Source: Geomonas limicola (GTDB taxonomy: Bacteria; Desulfobacterota; Desulfuromonadia; Geobacterales; Geobacteraceae). Taken from it: a DNA stretch of 64,000 nt. Numbering within the stretch: position 1 is the stretch's first letter; each line of letters starts with the position of its first letter. Where the stretch lies: contig NZ_BLXZ01000003.1 of NCBI RefSeq assembly GCF_014193675.1, positions 434,001-498,000 on the forward strand, given 5' to 3'. The notes beneath the pieces are model-generated. The model worked only from the letters and a program-made list of their open reading frames with translations, was not told where the DNA came from and searched no databases. Position numbers and translations under genes: made by a program. Below are positions 38,601 through 47,356 of the stretch, piece by piece.

Positions 38601-38981
38601 ATGGCTCAGGCTTTGGAAATCTACAAGTGCGAGAGTTGCGGCAACATCGTCGAGGTGTTTCATGCGGGTCCGGGCGAACTGGTCTGCTGCGGCAGCGCGA
38701 TGAAACTGATGGTCGCCAACACGGTCGACGCGGCAAAAGAGAAGCACGTGCCGGTGATCGAGAAGGGCAACGGCACCATCACCGTGAAGGTCGGTTCGGT
38801 GGCGCACCCCATGGAGAGCGCCCACTTCATCGAGTGGATCGAACTGATCGCCGACGGCAAGGTCTACCGCGCCCAGCTCGCTCCGGGACAGGCCCCGGAA
38901 GCCACCTTCGCGATCACCGCGGACAAGGTGACTGCCCGCGAGTACTGCAACCTGCACGGTCAGTGGTCCGCCGAAGCCTAG
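38601..38981 (+). CDS. dfx: Desulfoferrodoxin (superoxide reductase, two-iron class)
   Basis: Desulfoferrodoxin reduces superoxide to peroxide without releasing oxygen, a defence typical of anaerobes. The 126-residue protein has the rubredoxin-like centre I ligands C10, C13, C29 and C30, and the catalytic centre II ligands H49, H69, H75, C116 and H119, with K48 next to the site. The ATG has AGGAGGT upstream. A strong terminator follows directly, ending the two-gene unit. Confidence 0.97.
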   Translation: MAQALEIYKCESCGNIVEVFHAGPGELVCCGSAMKLMVANTVDAAKEKHVPVIEKGNGTITVKVGSVAHPMESAHFIEWIELIADGKVYRAQLAPGQAPEATFAITADKVTAREYCNLHGQWSAEA

Positions 38982-39000
38982 GCCGGACGTTCAAACGAGA

Positions 39001-39039
39001 AAAGGGGGATGGCAAATTATTGCCATCCCCCTTTTTTTT
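39001..39039. terminator. Intrinsic terminator after dfx
   Basis: AAAGGGGGATGGCA (39001-39014) pairs with TGCCATCCCCCTTT (39021-39034), and the T-run continues to 39039. It lies 20 bp after the dfx stop codon. Confidence 0.93.
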
Positions 39040-39118
39040 GGTTCATCACACTCCCCCCTTCCTTGACGGGAGGGGCCCGGGGGTGGGTAAAGCTGCCATC
39101 CACGATGCAGTGGCACCT

Positions 39119-39160
39119 TCCCCCTCACCCTGTCCCTCTCCCGCAGGGGGAGAGGGGACC
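39119..39160. repeat. C-rich/G-rich palindrome
   Basis: CCTCACCCTGTCCCTCTCCC is followed by the loop GCA and GGGGGAGAGGGGACC. It is a scattered bacterial palindrome type related to 10201-10240 and 59866-59899. A further C-run/G-run stretch is at about 39049-39085. Confidence 0.7.
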
Positions 39161-39222
39161 CTAGGACAACGACAGCCTGCGCTGAACGTTCTGTCGTGTT
39201 CTGCGCTCGCAGCCGGTGCGGG

Positions 39223-40674
39223 CTAGCGGGTACCGCCGCGACGGGCCGGGTGGCTCGGCGGACGCTGCGAGGTGCGGGTGCCGGCGCCGACCGCGTGCTT
39301 GCCGGCGGGCGGCTGGTTGGCCGGACGTGAGCCGCTGCGCTCGCCAGTGGCTGCCGGCTGCCCTGCGGGACGGGTGCCCGGGGTAGCGGTAGCGCCGCGT
39401 TTTTCCTGGCCCCGCGGCGGGGATCCGGCCGGACGTGCGCCGTGTGCCGCGCCCCCCTGGCCGCCGGCAGCGGCCGGCGAGGCCGGTTTCTCACGACGGC
39501 GCTGCGGCTCGCGCGGCGGACGGGCGAACTCGGCATCCTTCTTGGGAGCCGGCACGGTGTAGTCGAAACCTTCCATGCGGCGCCGCTCGATCGGGGAGCC
39601 GAGGACGCGCTCGATGCTGCGCACCATGACGGCATCCTCGGTGGTCACCATGGTGAAGGCGTCGCCGGTCCGGGCGGCCCGGCCGGTGCGGCCGATGCGG
39701 TGCGTGTACGCCTCGGCGGTGTCGGGGATGTCGTAGTTGATGACGTGCGAGACCTGGGAGACGTCGATGCCGCGCGCGGCGATGTCGGTGGCGACCAGGA
39801 TCTGGAAGGTGCCGTCGCGGAAACCATCGAGGGCTGCCTGGCGCCGGTTCTGGGAGAGGTTCCCCTGCAAGGAGGCGGCGCGGTAGCCGCTTTTCTCCAG
39901 CTGCTCCCCTACCCTCTTGGCGCGGTGCTTGGTCTTGGTGAAGACCAGCACGCTCTCGGTGTCGCTGTGGCGCAACAGCTCGAGCAGAAGCGGCGTCTTC
40001 AGGTGCTGGGGAACCGGGTAGAGCGCATGTGAGACGGTGGCGGCCGGGGCGGTCCGGCTTACCTGCACGGTCACCGGCTGGTGCAGGATCTCCTGGGCCA
40101 GCTTGCGGATGTCGTCCGGCATGGTCGCCGAGAACATCAGGGTCTGGCGCTTGGCGGGAAGCGCCCTGAGGATGCGCCGCACGTCGGGGAGAAAGCCCAT
40201 GTCGAACATCTGGTCCGCCTCGTCGAGGACCAGCGCCTCGACCCCGGTGAGGTCCACGGTCCCCTGGGAGATATGATCCAGGAGGCGGCCCGGGCAGGCG
40301 ACCACGATCTCCACCCCTTCCTTTAGTTTCTTGATCTGCGGGTTGATGTTGACCCCGCCGTAGACGGTGATGCTCCTCAAGCGGGTGAAGCGCCCCATGG
40401 CGTTGAGGGCGTCGTTGATCTGCTCGGCGAGTTCCCGGGTCGGGGCGAGCACCAGGGCGCGCAGCTTGCCGCGCGGACCGGGCACCAGCCGGGTTAACAG
40501 CGGCAGCCCGAACGCGGCGGTCTTGCCGGTGCCGGTCTGGGCGAGACCCATGACGTCGCGCCCCTCGAGGACCGGGGGAATGGCGTCCCGCTGGATGGGG
40601 GTCGGGTTACGGTAGCCGAGCGCCTCGACGCCGGCCTGAATCTGGGGATGCAAGTTAAACTGTTGGAAATCCAC
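39223..40674 (-). CDS. DEAD-box RNA helicase, RhlE-like
   Basis: This 483-residue helicase has the Q motif (FNLHPQIQAGVEALGYRNPTPIQ), which I give as FNLHPQIQAGVEALG and YRNPTPIQ, motif I AQTGTGKTAAF, motif II DEAD, motif III SAT, and motif VI HRIGRTGRAAR. The last ~110 residues are a low-complexity basic tail rich in Pro, Ala, Gly and Arg, typical of RhlE-like enzymes. The start is a GTG at 40674 with AGGAG five bases upstream. The leader carries an intrinsic terminator (40702-40741), suggesting control of read-through. It probably acts in rRNA or mRNA remodelling. Confidence 0.94.
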   Translation of the reverse strand: MDFQQFNLHPQIQAGVEALGYRNPTPIQRDAIPPVLEGRDVMGLAQTGTGKTAAFGLPLLTRLVPGPRGKLRALVLAPTRELAEQINDALNAMGRFTRLRSITVYGGVNINPQIKKLKEGVEIVVACPGRLLDHISQGTVDLTGVEALVLDEADQMFDMGFLPDVRRILRALPAKRQTLMFSATMPDDIRKLAQEILHQPVTVQVSRTAPAATVSHALYPVPQHLKTPLLLELLRHSDTESVLVFTKTKHRAKRVGEQLEKSGYRAASLQGNLSQNRRQAALDGFRDGTFQILVATDIAARGIDVSQVSHVINYDIPDTAEAYTHRIGRTGRAARTGDAFTMVTTEDAVMVRSIERVLGSPIERRRMEGFDYTVPAPKKDAEFARPPREPQRRREKPASPAAAGGQGGAAHGARPAGSPPRGQEKRGATATPGTRPAGQPAATGERSGSRPANQPPAGKHAVGAGTRTSQRPPSHPARRGGTR

Positions 40675-40701
40675 ATGTACTCCTGTTTTTTACGTTTCCG
40701 A

Positions 40702-40741
40702 CCACAAAAAAACCCCAAGAGGCCTCCAAGGCCCGAGGGGT
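40702..40741 (-). terminator. Leader terminator (probable attenuator) upstream of the DEAD-box helicase
   Basis: On the minus strand, CCCC...GGCCT pairs with AGGCC...GGGG, followed at once by TTTTTTT (40709-40703). It ends about 28 nt before the helicase start codon. The next gene to the right is divergent, so no upstream minus-strand gene needs this terminator. It must therefore lie inside the helicase leader. Confidence 0.8.
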
Positions 40742-40888
40742 CTGTTTGACGGTCAGCAGGCCAAACCTTACCACAACGGGACATTCGAGGCGAGCAATTT
40801 GTCGGCAGTTAGCGAATTTACCCGACAGGTGCTGCCGGCAGGGAAAGACGGCGTATACCCGAACGCTCCCCCGGGTGGGCGATTCCCG

Positions 40889-40918
40889 TTGACACGGGAC
40901 AAGCTACTCCATTACTAT
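40889..40918 (+). promoter_or_regulatory. Sigma-70 promoter for the Cys-rich protein / ResB / CcsA operon
   Basis: TTGACA (40889-40894) and TACTAT (40913-40918) are separated by 18 nt. The predicted start is about 40925, 29 nt before the ATG at 40954. Confidence 0.7.
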
Positions 40919-40953
40919 TTCGCGAACCTTTCTGACAGGGAGAGTAGGCCGCG

Positions 40954-41352
40954 ATGCACCTGAGAAGACTGACTGCGTTACTCATGATCTGCGTCTACCT
41001 GATCCTCCCCCTGGAGAGCTTCGCCGGCCACGGTGCCCCCGGCAGCCTGGCCGCCCCGGACGCCACCGGGGTCACCATTGCCTCCAACTACCACCCCTTC
41101 CAGGACCAGGTGGTAAGCTCCCCCTTCGAGGGGGCCGGCGACAGCCACTGCCCCTGCTCCGACCGGCACGATACCGAGGGGTGCGATTCCAGCTGTTCCT
41201 GCTGCTCCTGCTGCAGCTATCACGCACCACTCCCCCTTCCTCTTGCCTGGCCCGCCGGCAACGCCGAGCGCAGCTGCCGGCTGAGTGACCCCTTCCAGTT
41301 CCTCCCCGAGGTCTACCTCCCGATTTTCGTTCCCCCGCAAAACTGCGCCTAA
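40954..41352 (+). CDS. Small secreted Cys/His-rich protein of unknown function
   Basis: This 132-residue protein has an N-terminal signal peptide (LTALLMICVYLILPLESFA|GHG). The mature part has a dense cysteine cluster, CPCSDRHDTEGCDSSCSCC followed by SCCSYH (about residues 66-90), and a hydrophobic, Pro-rich C-terminus (LPEVYLPIFVPPQNCA). I do not recognise the family. The cluster looks suited to binding metal. It is the first gene in front of the ResB/CcsA cytochrome c maturation pair, 167 bp away. It could belong to a heavy-metal or haem-delivery function, but that is guesswork. Confidence 0.7.
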   Translation: MHLRRLTALLMICVYLILPLESFAGHGAPGSLAAPDATGVTIASNYHPFQDQVVSSPFEGAGDSHCPCSDRHDTEGCDSSCSCCSCCSYHAPLPLPLAWPAGNAERSCRLSDPFQFLPEVYLPIFVPPQNCA

Positions 41353-41518
41353 GGGGCGCCTGCGCCTTGGCGCCCCGCGATTCACTCCCTTAAAACCTCC
41401 GCCCCTCGTGCGCCGACAGGCACTCGACGTACGTTTTTTCCACCCGTGCGACGTCAACGGGACCGCTCGCCAGTTGCGGGCCCCGCTTGCCCTCGCCGGC
41501 AGAACCAAGGAGTAGAAC

Positions 41519-42895
41519 GTGAACAACGAACGCACCCTCTCCCAGGCCACCTGGGACTTTTTCTGCTCGCTTAAGCTCGCGATGGCACTTTTGCTGTCGC
41601 TGGCCGTCACCTCGATCATCGGCACGGTGATCCCCCAGGGGAACCTGGCACCCCAGTACCTGGAGAGCATCGGCCAGACCAAGTTCCGGCTCTACCAGGC
41701 CCTGGGTTTTTTCGACATGTACCACTCCTGGTGGTTCGTCCTGCTCTTGGCGGCACTCTCGGTGAACCTCTTTGCCTGCTCGCTCAAGAGGCTGCCGCAG
41801 ATCTGGAAGGTGATGAGCAACCCGACGCTCACCCTCGACGAGGGGCTCAAGAAAAGCCTTAGCACCCTGGCTACCCTAAAGGTGCCAGGTTCCGCCGCTG
41901 CGCTCAAGGAGCAGGTCGCCGCGCTCCTCTCCGCCCAGTTCGCCGCCCCGCGCATCACCGAGAAGGACGGCAGCTTCCACCTCTACGCCGAAAAGACCCC
42001 CTGGTGCCGGCTGGCGGTCTACGTGGTGCACCTAAGCATCCTGGTGATCTTCGCCGGCGCCATGGTCGGCTCGCTCTTCGGCTTCAAGGGGTACGTCACC
42101 ATCCCCGAAGGGGAGAGCGCGACGAGTATCGTCCTGCGCAACAACAAGCCCCACGACCTGGGCTTCGCGGTGAGCTGCGACAAGTTCTCGGTCTCCTTCT
42201 ACGACACCGGGGCCCCCAAGGAGTTCAAGAGCATCCTCAGCGTGAGCGAGAACGGCCGGCCGGTACCGGGCTTCCAGAAGGTGCCGATCATCGTCAACGA
42301 CCCGCTCACCTATAACGGGATCACCTTCTACCAGTCGAGCTACGGCAAGGTGGGGCAGCACAGCTTCACGGTGAGCAGCCCCGACGGGGGGAATGCGGTC
42401 CGCCTGGAGATCCCCAGCGACGGCGCGGCGCAACTCCCCGACGGGAGCGAGGTGCACGTCCTCGAGTCGACCCAGGAGGTGGGGCAGTTCAAGCCGGGGC
42501 TGAGCGGGCCGGCGGCACTCCTGGAGATGCACACCCCCTCGGGGCAGTCCCTGCGCACCCTGGTCTACGCGAACTACCCCGAGCTGAACCGGCAGGCCGC
42601 CCGAAGCGCCGGGCACCCCCTCTTCGGCTACCTGGGGGGCAACGAGAAGATGTACACCGGGTTGCAGGTGAACCACGACCCGGGGGTGGGGATCGTCTGG
42701 CTGGGGTGCCTGCTCATGATCGTCGGGGTCTACGTCGCCTTCTTCATGTCGCACCGCAGGGTCTGGGTGGAGGTCAAAGACGGCGAGATCGTGGTTGCCG
42801 GAAGCGCCAACAAAAACCCGGCCGGGTTCGAACTTCGCTTCAACCGGCTGGTTAAGCAGATCGAGGGTGAACTCGCACCCGGGGAGGGCAAATGA
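41519..42895 (+). CDS. resB: Cytochrome c biogenesis protein ResB
   Basis: ResB (also called Ccs1) forms the system II haem delivery and ligation complex with CcsA. The 458-residue protein has three N-terminal TMs (about 17-38, 68-90 and 155-178), a large periplasmic domain (YNGITFYQSSYGKVGQHSFTV, given as YNGITFYQSSYGKVG and QHSFTV, is typical) and a C-terminal TM (about 392-412, GIVWLGCLLMIVGVYVAFF). The GTG start has AGGAG six bases upstream. Its stop overlaps the CcsA start by 4 nt. Confidence 0.94.
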   Translation: MNNERTLSQATWDFFCSLKLAMALLLSLAVTSIIGTVIPQGNLAPQYLESIGQTKFRLYQALGFFDMYHSWWFVLLLAALSVNLFACSLKRLPQIWKVMSNPTLTLDEGLKKSLSTLATLKVPGSAAALKEQVAALLSAQFAAPRITEKDGSFHLYAEKTPWCRLAVYVVHLSILVIFAGAMVGSLFGFKGYVTIPEGESATSIVLRNNKPHDLGFAVSCDKFSVSFYDTGAPKEFKSILSVSENGRPVPGFQKVPIIVNDPLTYNGITFYQSSYGKVGQHSFTVSSPDGGNAVRLEIPSDGAAQLPDGSEVHVLESTQEVGQFKPGLSGPAALLEMHTPSGQSLRTLVYANYPELNRQAARSAGHPLFGYLGGNEKMYTGLQVNHDPGVGIVWLGCLLMIVGVYVAFFMSHRRVWVEVKDGEIVVAGSANKNPAGFELRFNRLVKQIEGELAPGEGK

Positions 42896-43728
42896 CCAGC
42901 TCACTGTTATTCAACGTCACCACCATCGCCTACCTCGCTTCCATGCTGGCCTTCTTCGCCTATCTCGCGAGCCGGGTGGAGAAGCTCGGGCTCCTGGGAA
43001 GCCTCACCGCGCTGACCGGTCTCATCCTGCAGACCGGGGCCATCGGCCTGCGCTGGCGCGAATCCTACCAGATGGGGGTGGGACACGCCCCCCTCTCCAA
43101 CCTGTACGAGTCGGTGGTCTTTTTTTCCTGGACCATCGTGCTCATCTACCTGCTTTTGGACCTGCGCTACCGCTACCGGGTGATCGGGGCCTTCGTGATG
43201 CCCTTCGCCCTTTTGGGGATGACCTGGGCCCAGCTCGCCCTGCAAAGCGGCATCGAGCCGCTGGTGCCGGCCCTGCAGAGCAACTGGCTCTTGTACCACG
43301 TGGTCACCTGCTTTTTGGGGTACGCGGCGTTCGCGGTGGCCTGCGGCATCTCGATCATGTACCTGGTGCGCGATGCGGCCGGGGCGGCACCGGCCGGCGG
43401 CGTATTGGCGAGCTTCCCGCCGGTGAAGGTGCTCGACGACCTCAACTACCGCGCCATCATGGTGGGCTTTCCGCTCCTCACCCTGGGGATCGTGACCGGG
43501 GCGGCCTGGGCCAACTACGCCTGGGGAACCTACTGGAGCTGGGATCCCAAGGAGACCTGGTCCCTCATCGTCTGGTTCGTCTACGCCGCGTTCCTGCACG
43601 CCCGCATCACCCGCGGCTGGGTGGGGCGGCGCGCCGCCTGGCTCTCGGTGATCGGCTTCGCCGCCACCATCTTCTGCTACCTCGGGGTGAACCTCTTCCT
43701 CTCCGGCCTGCACAGCTACGGGCGCTGA
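42892..43728 (+). CDS. ccsA: Cytochrome c biogenesis protein CcsA/CcsB (ResC)
   Basis: This 278-residue polytopic protein (about eight TMs) carries the haem-handling WWD domain, here WANYAWGTYWSWDPKETWSL (about residues 204-223), and conserved membrane histidines near RESYQMGVGHAPLSNLYES and YHVVTCF. Together with ResB it attaches haem to c-type apocytochromes on the outer face of the membrane, a central need for a metal-respiring organism. It is coupled to resB by an ATGA overlap and followed by a strong terminator. Confidence 0.94.
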   Translation: MTSSLLFNVTTIAYLASMLAFFAYLASRVEKLGLLGSLTALTGLILQTGAIGLRWRESYQMGVGHAPLSNLYESVVFFSWTIVLIYLLLDLRYRYRVIGAFVMPFALLGMTWAQLALQSGIEPLVPALQSNWLLYHVVTCFLGYAAFAVACGISIMYLVRDAAGAAPAGGVLASFPPVKVLDDLNYRAIMVGFPLLTLGIVTGAAWANYAWGTYWSWDPKETWSLIVWFVYAAFLHARITRGWVGRRAAWLSVIGFAATIFCYLGVNLFLSGLHSYGR

Positions 43729-43748
43729 CCCTGAAGGTTCCAGCCTCG

Positions 43749-43782
43749 ACGGCAGCGGCCCCTAAGCCGCTGCCGTTTTTTT
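43749..43782 (+). terminator. Intrinsic terminator after ccsA
   Basis: ACGGCAGCGGC (43749-43759) pairs with GCCGCTGCCGT (43766-43776), followed by a run of T to 43782. Confidence 0.92.
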
Positions 43783-43975
43783 GTCCGCGGCAGGCCGTGC
43801 GCTACCCGCCAGGCACCCGGAAACTAGCAGCGAAATAAGGATGAATTATGAAAAATCGGGTAAATATTCAGTAAATCCGCACCATGCCGTAGCGATCTCG
43901 ACGTGGCTGTGCTACAAAAGGGGCAGATTAATGTGAGGGTGCCCCAACAACGCACCGGCTACTTACGGGTGAGCC

Positions 43976-45448
43976 ATGAAACTGATGATCAAATACCGGC
44001 TCTTTCTGGCCATGCTGGCCGCCACCGGCGCGGTGGTGCTCTGCATGTTCCTCATCATGCAGTGGAGCATCGGCCGCGGCTTCCTGGCCTACGTGAACAC
44101 CATCGAGAAGGAGCGGGTCGACAGGCTCGCCCAGGTGCTGGAGCAGTCCTACGCGACCAAGGGGAGCTGGGACTTCCTGCGCGACGACCCGGGGCAGTGG
44201 TTCAGCCTCATCGATTCCACCCTGCCGCGCGAGCTGATCGGTGCGGAGCCCCCGGAGCGCCGGGAACGCCGGATGGCCCGCCGGGCCCAGATCCTCAAGG
44301 AGCGGGGGTTCACGAGCCTCACCAGCCAGCAGCCCCCACCGCATGCGCCGCACCGCTTCGAGTCGCGGGTGGTCCTTCTGGACGCTTCCTACCGCAGGGT
44401 GGCCGGCCCCGCCAGTATCCCGGAGCGGGTGACCCTGAAGAAGCTGAGTAACGACGACACGGTGGTGGGCTACCTGGGGCTGTTGCCGCGGCTGAGGCTC
44501 ACCGAGCGCCACCAGCTGGTCTTCGTGCAGCAACAGCAGCTCGCCATGGCGCTCATCGCCGGGGTGATGCTGCTCGTCTCGGCGGCCATTTCGCTGCCGC
44601 TGGCCAACCGCCTGGTGCACCCGATCAAGAAACTCGCCGCCTCGCTGCACCGCCTCGCCTCGGGGGCCTTCGAGACCCGGGTGACCGTGGGGCCCTTGGA
44701 CGAGCTGGGGCAACTGGCCCGCGACTTCAACACCCTGGCGCTCTCCCTGGAGAAGAACGAGCAGGCGCGCCGGCTCTGGGTGGCCGACATCTCGCACGAA
44801 CTGCGTACCCCGCTCTCGATCCTGCGCGGCGAGATCGAGGCGATCCAGGACGGGGTGCGCGAGGCGGGGCCCGAGTCCATGCGCTCGCTGCACAGCGAGG
44901 TGCTCAGGCTCTCCCGCCTGGTGGACGACCTCTACCAGCTCTCCCTGTGCGACATCGGCGCCCTAAGCTACCGCAAGAGCGACCAGGACCTGGTCCCGCT
45001 TCTGGACGACTCGGTCGGCTCCTTCGTCAGCGAGTTCGAGCAGAAGGGGATCACCCTCACGGCCGAGCTCCCGAGCGCGCGCCCCTGCCGCATCTTCGCC
45101 GACCCGATCCGGTTGCAGCAGCTCTTCGACAACCTTTTGGACAACTCCCTCAAGTACACCGACCCCGGCGGGAAGCTGGTGGTCCGGCTGGAGTGCCACA
45201 CCGACCGGGCGCTCGTCACCCTGTCCGACTCCGCACCCGGAGTCACCCCCCAGGAGCTCGAGCGCCTCTTCGACCGGCTCTACCGGGTGGAGAGTTCGCG
45301 CAACCGTGCCCTGGGGGGCGCCGGCCTCGGGCTCGCCATCTGCAAGAGCATCGTCGAGGCTCACGAGGGGACCATCGACGCACTCCCCTCCCCTCTCGGG
45401 GGGATCCTGATCCGCATCGAACTACCGATTACCGGGAGCAGACCATGA
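43976..45448 (+). CDS. Sensor histidine kinase, BaeS-like
   Basis: This 490-residue envelope-stress type kinase has TM1 (about 8-28), a periplasmic domain of ~155 residues, TM2 (about 188-208), a HAMP domain (about 209-262), HisKA with H274 in [13 protein letters not shown], and HATPase_c (NLLDNSLKYTDPGG, GGAGLGLAICKSIVEAHEG). It matches BaeS in layout and in the phrase [19 protein letters not shown]. The ATG overlaps no upstream gene. The gap 43783-43975 holds no recognisable promoter. It is coupled to the response regulator by a 4-nt overlap. Confidence 0.93.
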   Translation: MKLMIKYRLFLAMLAATGAVVLCMFLIMQWSIGRGFLAYVNTIEKERVDRLAQVLEQSYATKGSWDFLRDDPGQWFSLIDSTLPRELIGAEPPERRERRMARRAQILKERGFTSLTSQQPPPHAPHRFESRVVLLDASYRRVAGPASIPERVTLKKLSNDDTVVGYLGLLPRLRLTERHQLVFVQQQQLAMALIAGVMLLVSAAISLPLANRLVHPIKKLAASLHRLASGAFETRVTVGPLDELGQLARDFNTLALSLEKNEQARRLWVADISHELRTPLSILRGEIEAIQDGVREAGPESMRSLHSEVLRLSRLVDDLYQLSLCDIGALSYRKSDQDLVPLLDDSVGSFVSEFEQKGITLTAELPSARPCRIFADPIRLQQLFDNLLDNSLKYTDPGGKLVVRLECHTDRALVTLSDSAPGVTPQELERLFDRLYRVESSRNRALGGAGLGLAICKSIVEAHEGTIDALPSPLGGILIRIELPITGSRP

Positions 45449-46116
45449 ACCAGCACATTCTGATCGTCGAGGATGAAGAGAAACTCGCCTCCCTCCTGGG
45501 GGACTACCTGAAGCAGGCTGGGTTCGAGTCGAGCCGGCTCGAGGACGGGCTCGCGGTGCTCCCCTTCGTGCGCCAGCGCATGCCCGACCTGATCCTGCTC
45601 GACCTGATGCTCCCCGGGCGCGACGGCCTGGAGATCTGCAAGGAGATCCGCGGCTTCTCCGAGGTCCCCATCATCATGATCACCGCGCGCGTCGAGGAGA
45701 TCGACCGCCTTTTGGGGCTGGAACTGGGGGCCGACGACTACATCTGCAAGCCGTTCAGCCCGCGCGAGGTGGTGGCCCGGGTCAAGTCGGTCCTGCGCCG
45801 CACCGGCGAGCACCAGGCTCCGGTCACGGGGGGGCTCTCCCTCGACCCGGAGCGCTACCAGGCGCTCTTGCACGGCCAGGACCTGGAACTCACCGCGGTG
45901 GAGTTCAAGCTTTTGCACTTTCTTTTTCAAAACCCCGGGCGCATCTACTCGCGCACCCAGCTCATGGATCGCATCTACTCGGACCAGCGCATCGTAAGCG
46001 ACCGGACCATCGACAGCCACATCAAGAAGCTGCGCAAGAAACTCTCCGCAGTGGCACCGGACCAGGAGCTGATCCACTCGATCTACGGGGTGGGCTACAA
46101 GTTCGAGGCCCCCTAG
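45445..46116 (+). CDS. OmpR-family response regulator, BaeR-like
   Basis: This 223-residue regulator has an N-terminal receiver (E9/D10, phosphoacceptor D53 in LLDLMLPGRDG, K in ICKPFSPREVVAR) and a winged-helix DNA-binding domain (LTAVEFKLLHFLFQNPGRIY, RTIDSHIKKLRKKL, YGVGYKFE). The ATG lies in an ATGA overlap with the kinase stop. No obvious target transporter is next to it; the nearest downstream genes are chemotaxis genes under another promoter. Confidence 0.94.
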   Translation: MNQHILIVEDEEKLASLLGDYLKQAGFESSRLEDGLAVLPFVRQRMPDLILLDLMLPGRDGLEICKEIRGFSEVPIIMITARVEEIDRLLGLELGADDYICKPFSPREVVARVKSVLRRTGEHQAPVTGGLSLDPERYQALLHGQDLELTAVEFKLLHFLFQNPGRIYSRTQLMDRIYSDQRIVSDRTIDSHIKKLRKKLSAVAPDQELIHSIYGVGYKFEAP

Positions 46117-46183
46117 AGCACCCGACGGCACGGGTTCGACACCCTCTCGGCCCGGTGCACCCGATCCCTTTAACGCAGCACAC

Positions 46184-46229
46184 ACGGTCACAGCGGCGCC
46201 CCCCAACGCCCCGGTGACCGTCTTTTTTT
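46184..46229 (+). terminator. Intrinsic terminator after the BaeR-like gene
   Basis: ACGGTCAC (46184-46191) pairs with GTGACCGT (46214-46221), with GC-rich inner pairs and a T-run to 46229. Confidence 0.85.
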
Positions 46230-46290
46230 CTCCTGCGCTCGGGGTCTCCCCGCCGTACTCGCAAAATTCTCCCCGCATCCGTATATCTCC

Positions 46291-46317
46291 TAAAGTCTTC
46301 GGACAATCAACCGATTG
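46291..46317 (+). promoter_or_regulatory. Predicted sigma-28 (FliA) promoter for the cheW-mcp operon (intergenic 46117-46441)
   Basis: TAAAGTCT (46291-46298) is followed by 11 nt and ACCGATTG (46310-46317), close to the flagellar sigma consensus TAAAGTTT-N11-GCCGATAA. The three genes downstream are chemotaxis-related, a normal target of this sigma factor. The leader of about 115 nt up to 46441 contains a small hairpin (TGGCTCAGCCA) but no riboswitch that I recognise. Confidence 0.7.
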
Positions 46318-46441
46318 TGGTAGGAAAGGTACCTACAAATGGCTCAGCCATCGGCACCCTTTTGGTTCAGCATTTACGGCCGGCACCCGGGATGACCAGA
46401 GAGTTGCCCTGCCGAGTCCCAGATCAGGCAAGGAGTTCGAG

Positions 46442-46621
46442 ATGCTGAAGCAGCAGAAACCGGCCCCGGACCGTAAGGGTCCCCCGCAGGCGACCCGGCA
46501 GTTGATCCGGGCCAAAGCGGCACCGACCCCGGGCGAGATAGCCCTCCTGCACCGCCAGGCGGTGCACTGCGAGTTGCAGGCAGAGGAGACGGTTGAGGAC
46601 CAGGAACTGGAACGATTCTAG
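46442..46621 (+). CDS. Small 59-residue protein of unknown function ahead of cheW
   Basis: This short frame has an ATG with AAGGAG six bases upstream and ends 32 nt before cheW. The peptide is basic and Pro/Lys-rich in its first half (KQQKPAPDRKGPPQATRQL) and acidic at the end (ELQAEETVEDQELERF). It has no TM or signal peptide. Its position between a sigma-28-type promoter and cheW suggests a role connected with chemotaxis, but I recognise no family, and a longer frame upstream of the ATG is not supported. Confidence 0.6.
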   Translation: MLKQQKPAPDRKGPPQATRQLIRAKAAPTPGEIALLHRQAVHCELQAEETVEDQELERF

Positions 46622-46653
46622 GCGACGGGGCGGGCCCCGAAAGGAGAGCAGAG

Positions 46654-47148
46654 ATGGCAGAGCAAAGTGGCGTGGAAGCCGGGCAGTACCTTACCTTCAC
46701 CCTGGACAGCGAGACCTTTGCCTTGGACATCCACAAGGTCCGCGAGGTGCTGGACCTGACCGAGGTCACCAAGGTACCCCAGACCCCGGCGTTCATGCGC
46801 GGGGTGATCAACCTGCGCGGCAACGTGGTGCCGGTACTGGACCTGAGGCTCAAGTTCGGGTTGCCGGTGACCCCGCAGACCGTGCATACCTGCATCATCA
46901 TCGTCGAGGTGACCCTTGCGGGGGAGACCCTGGTATTGGGGGCGATGGCCGACTCGGTCCAGGAGGTGCTCAATCTCGAACCGGATCAGATCCAGCCCCC
47001 GCCCCGTATCGGCACCGGTCTCAACCTCGACTTCATTCGCGGCATGGGGAGGCGCGGGGACGACTTCGTCATGATCCTCGATGTGGACGCGGTGTTCTCT
47101 TCCGGGGAACTGGAATGTACGTACGGTGAGATGACAGAAGCAGCCTGA
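46654..47148 (+). CDS. cheW: Chemotaxis adaptor CheW
   Basis: CheW links chemoreceptors to the CheA kinase. The 164-residue protein shows the family pattern: GQYLTFTLDSETFALDIHKV, VPQTPAFMRGVINLRGNVVP with VLDLRLKFGLP, then GAMADSVQEVLNLEPDQIQPP and a C-terminal VMILDVDAVF. The ATG has AAGGAG eight bases upstream. CheA and other che genes are not in the window. Confidence 0.95.
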   Translation: MAEQSGVEAGQYLTFTLDSETFALDIHKVREVLDLTEVTKVPQTPAFMRGVINLRGNVVPVLDLRLKFGLPVTPQTVHTCIIIVEVTLAGETLVLGAMADSVQEVLNLEPDQIQPPPRIGTGLNLDFIRGMGRRGDDFVMILDVDAVFSSGELECTYGEMTEAA

Positions 47149-47356
47149 ACGGCTGACAGAGGCACGGCACGGAAAGAACCTGCCAAACCGGGAACCGTGG
47201 TGGAAAGTTGAACCGTCGTGGTGGTCTTCCCCATTTGAGTTGTCTGTGAGAGTTTGCGCCTTTTTTTGTCTTAAGTTTCCCACACGGGCTGTCGATGAAT
47301 GACAAAGAAGTTGCTGTTCATTCAACACGGTTCAACCATCGACAGGAGGGTGTACC

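Noticed and set aside
46348..46366. Sigma-54 promoter (CGGCACCC...TTGG) upstream of the small ORF before cheW
   Set aside because: The -12 element would be GT rather than GC, and a much better sigma-28 match lies 50 bp upstream.
46318..46441. Cyclic di-GMP (GEMM) riboswitch in the leader of the cheW-mcp unit
   Set aside because: I looked for the conserved CGCAAAGC and GGCAAACC elements and did not find them. Only a small hairpin is visible.
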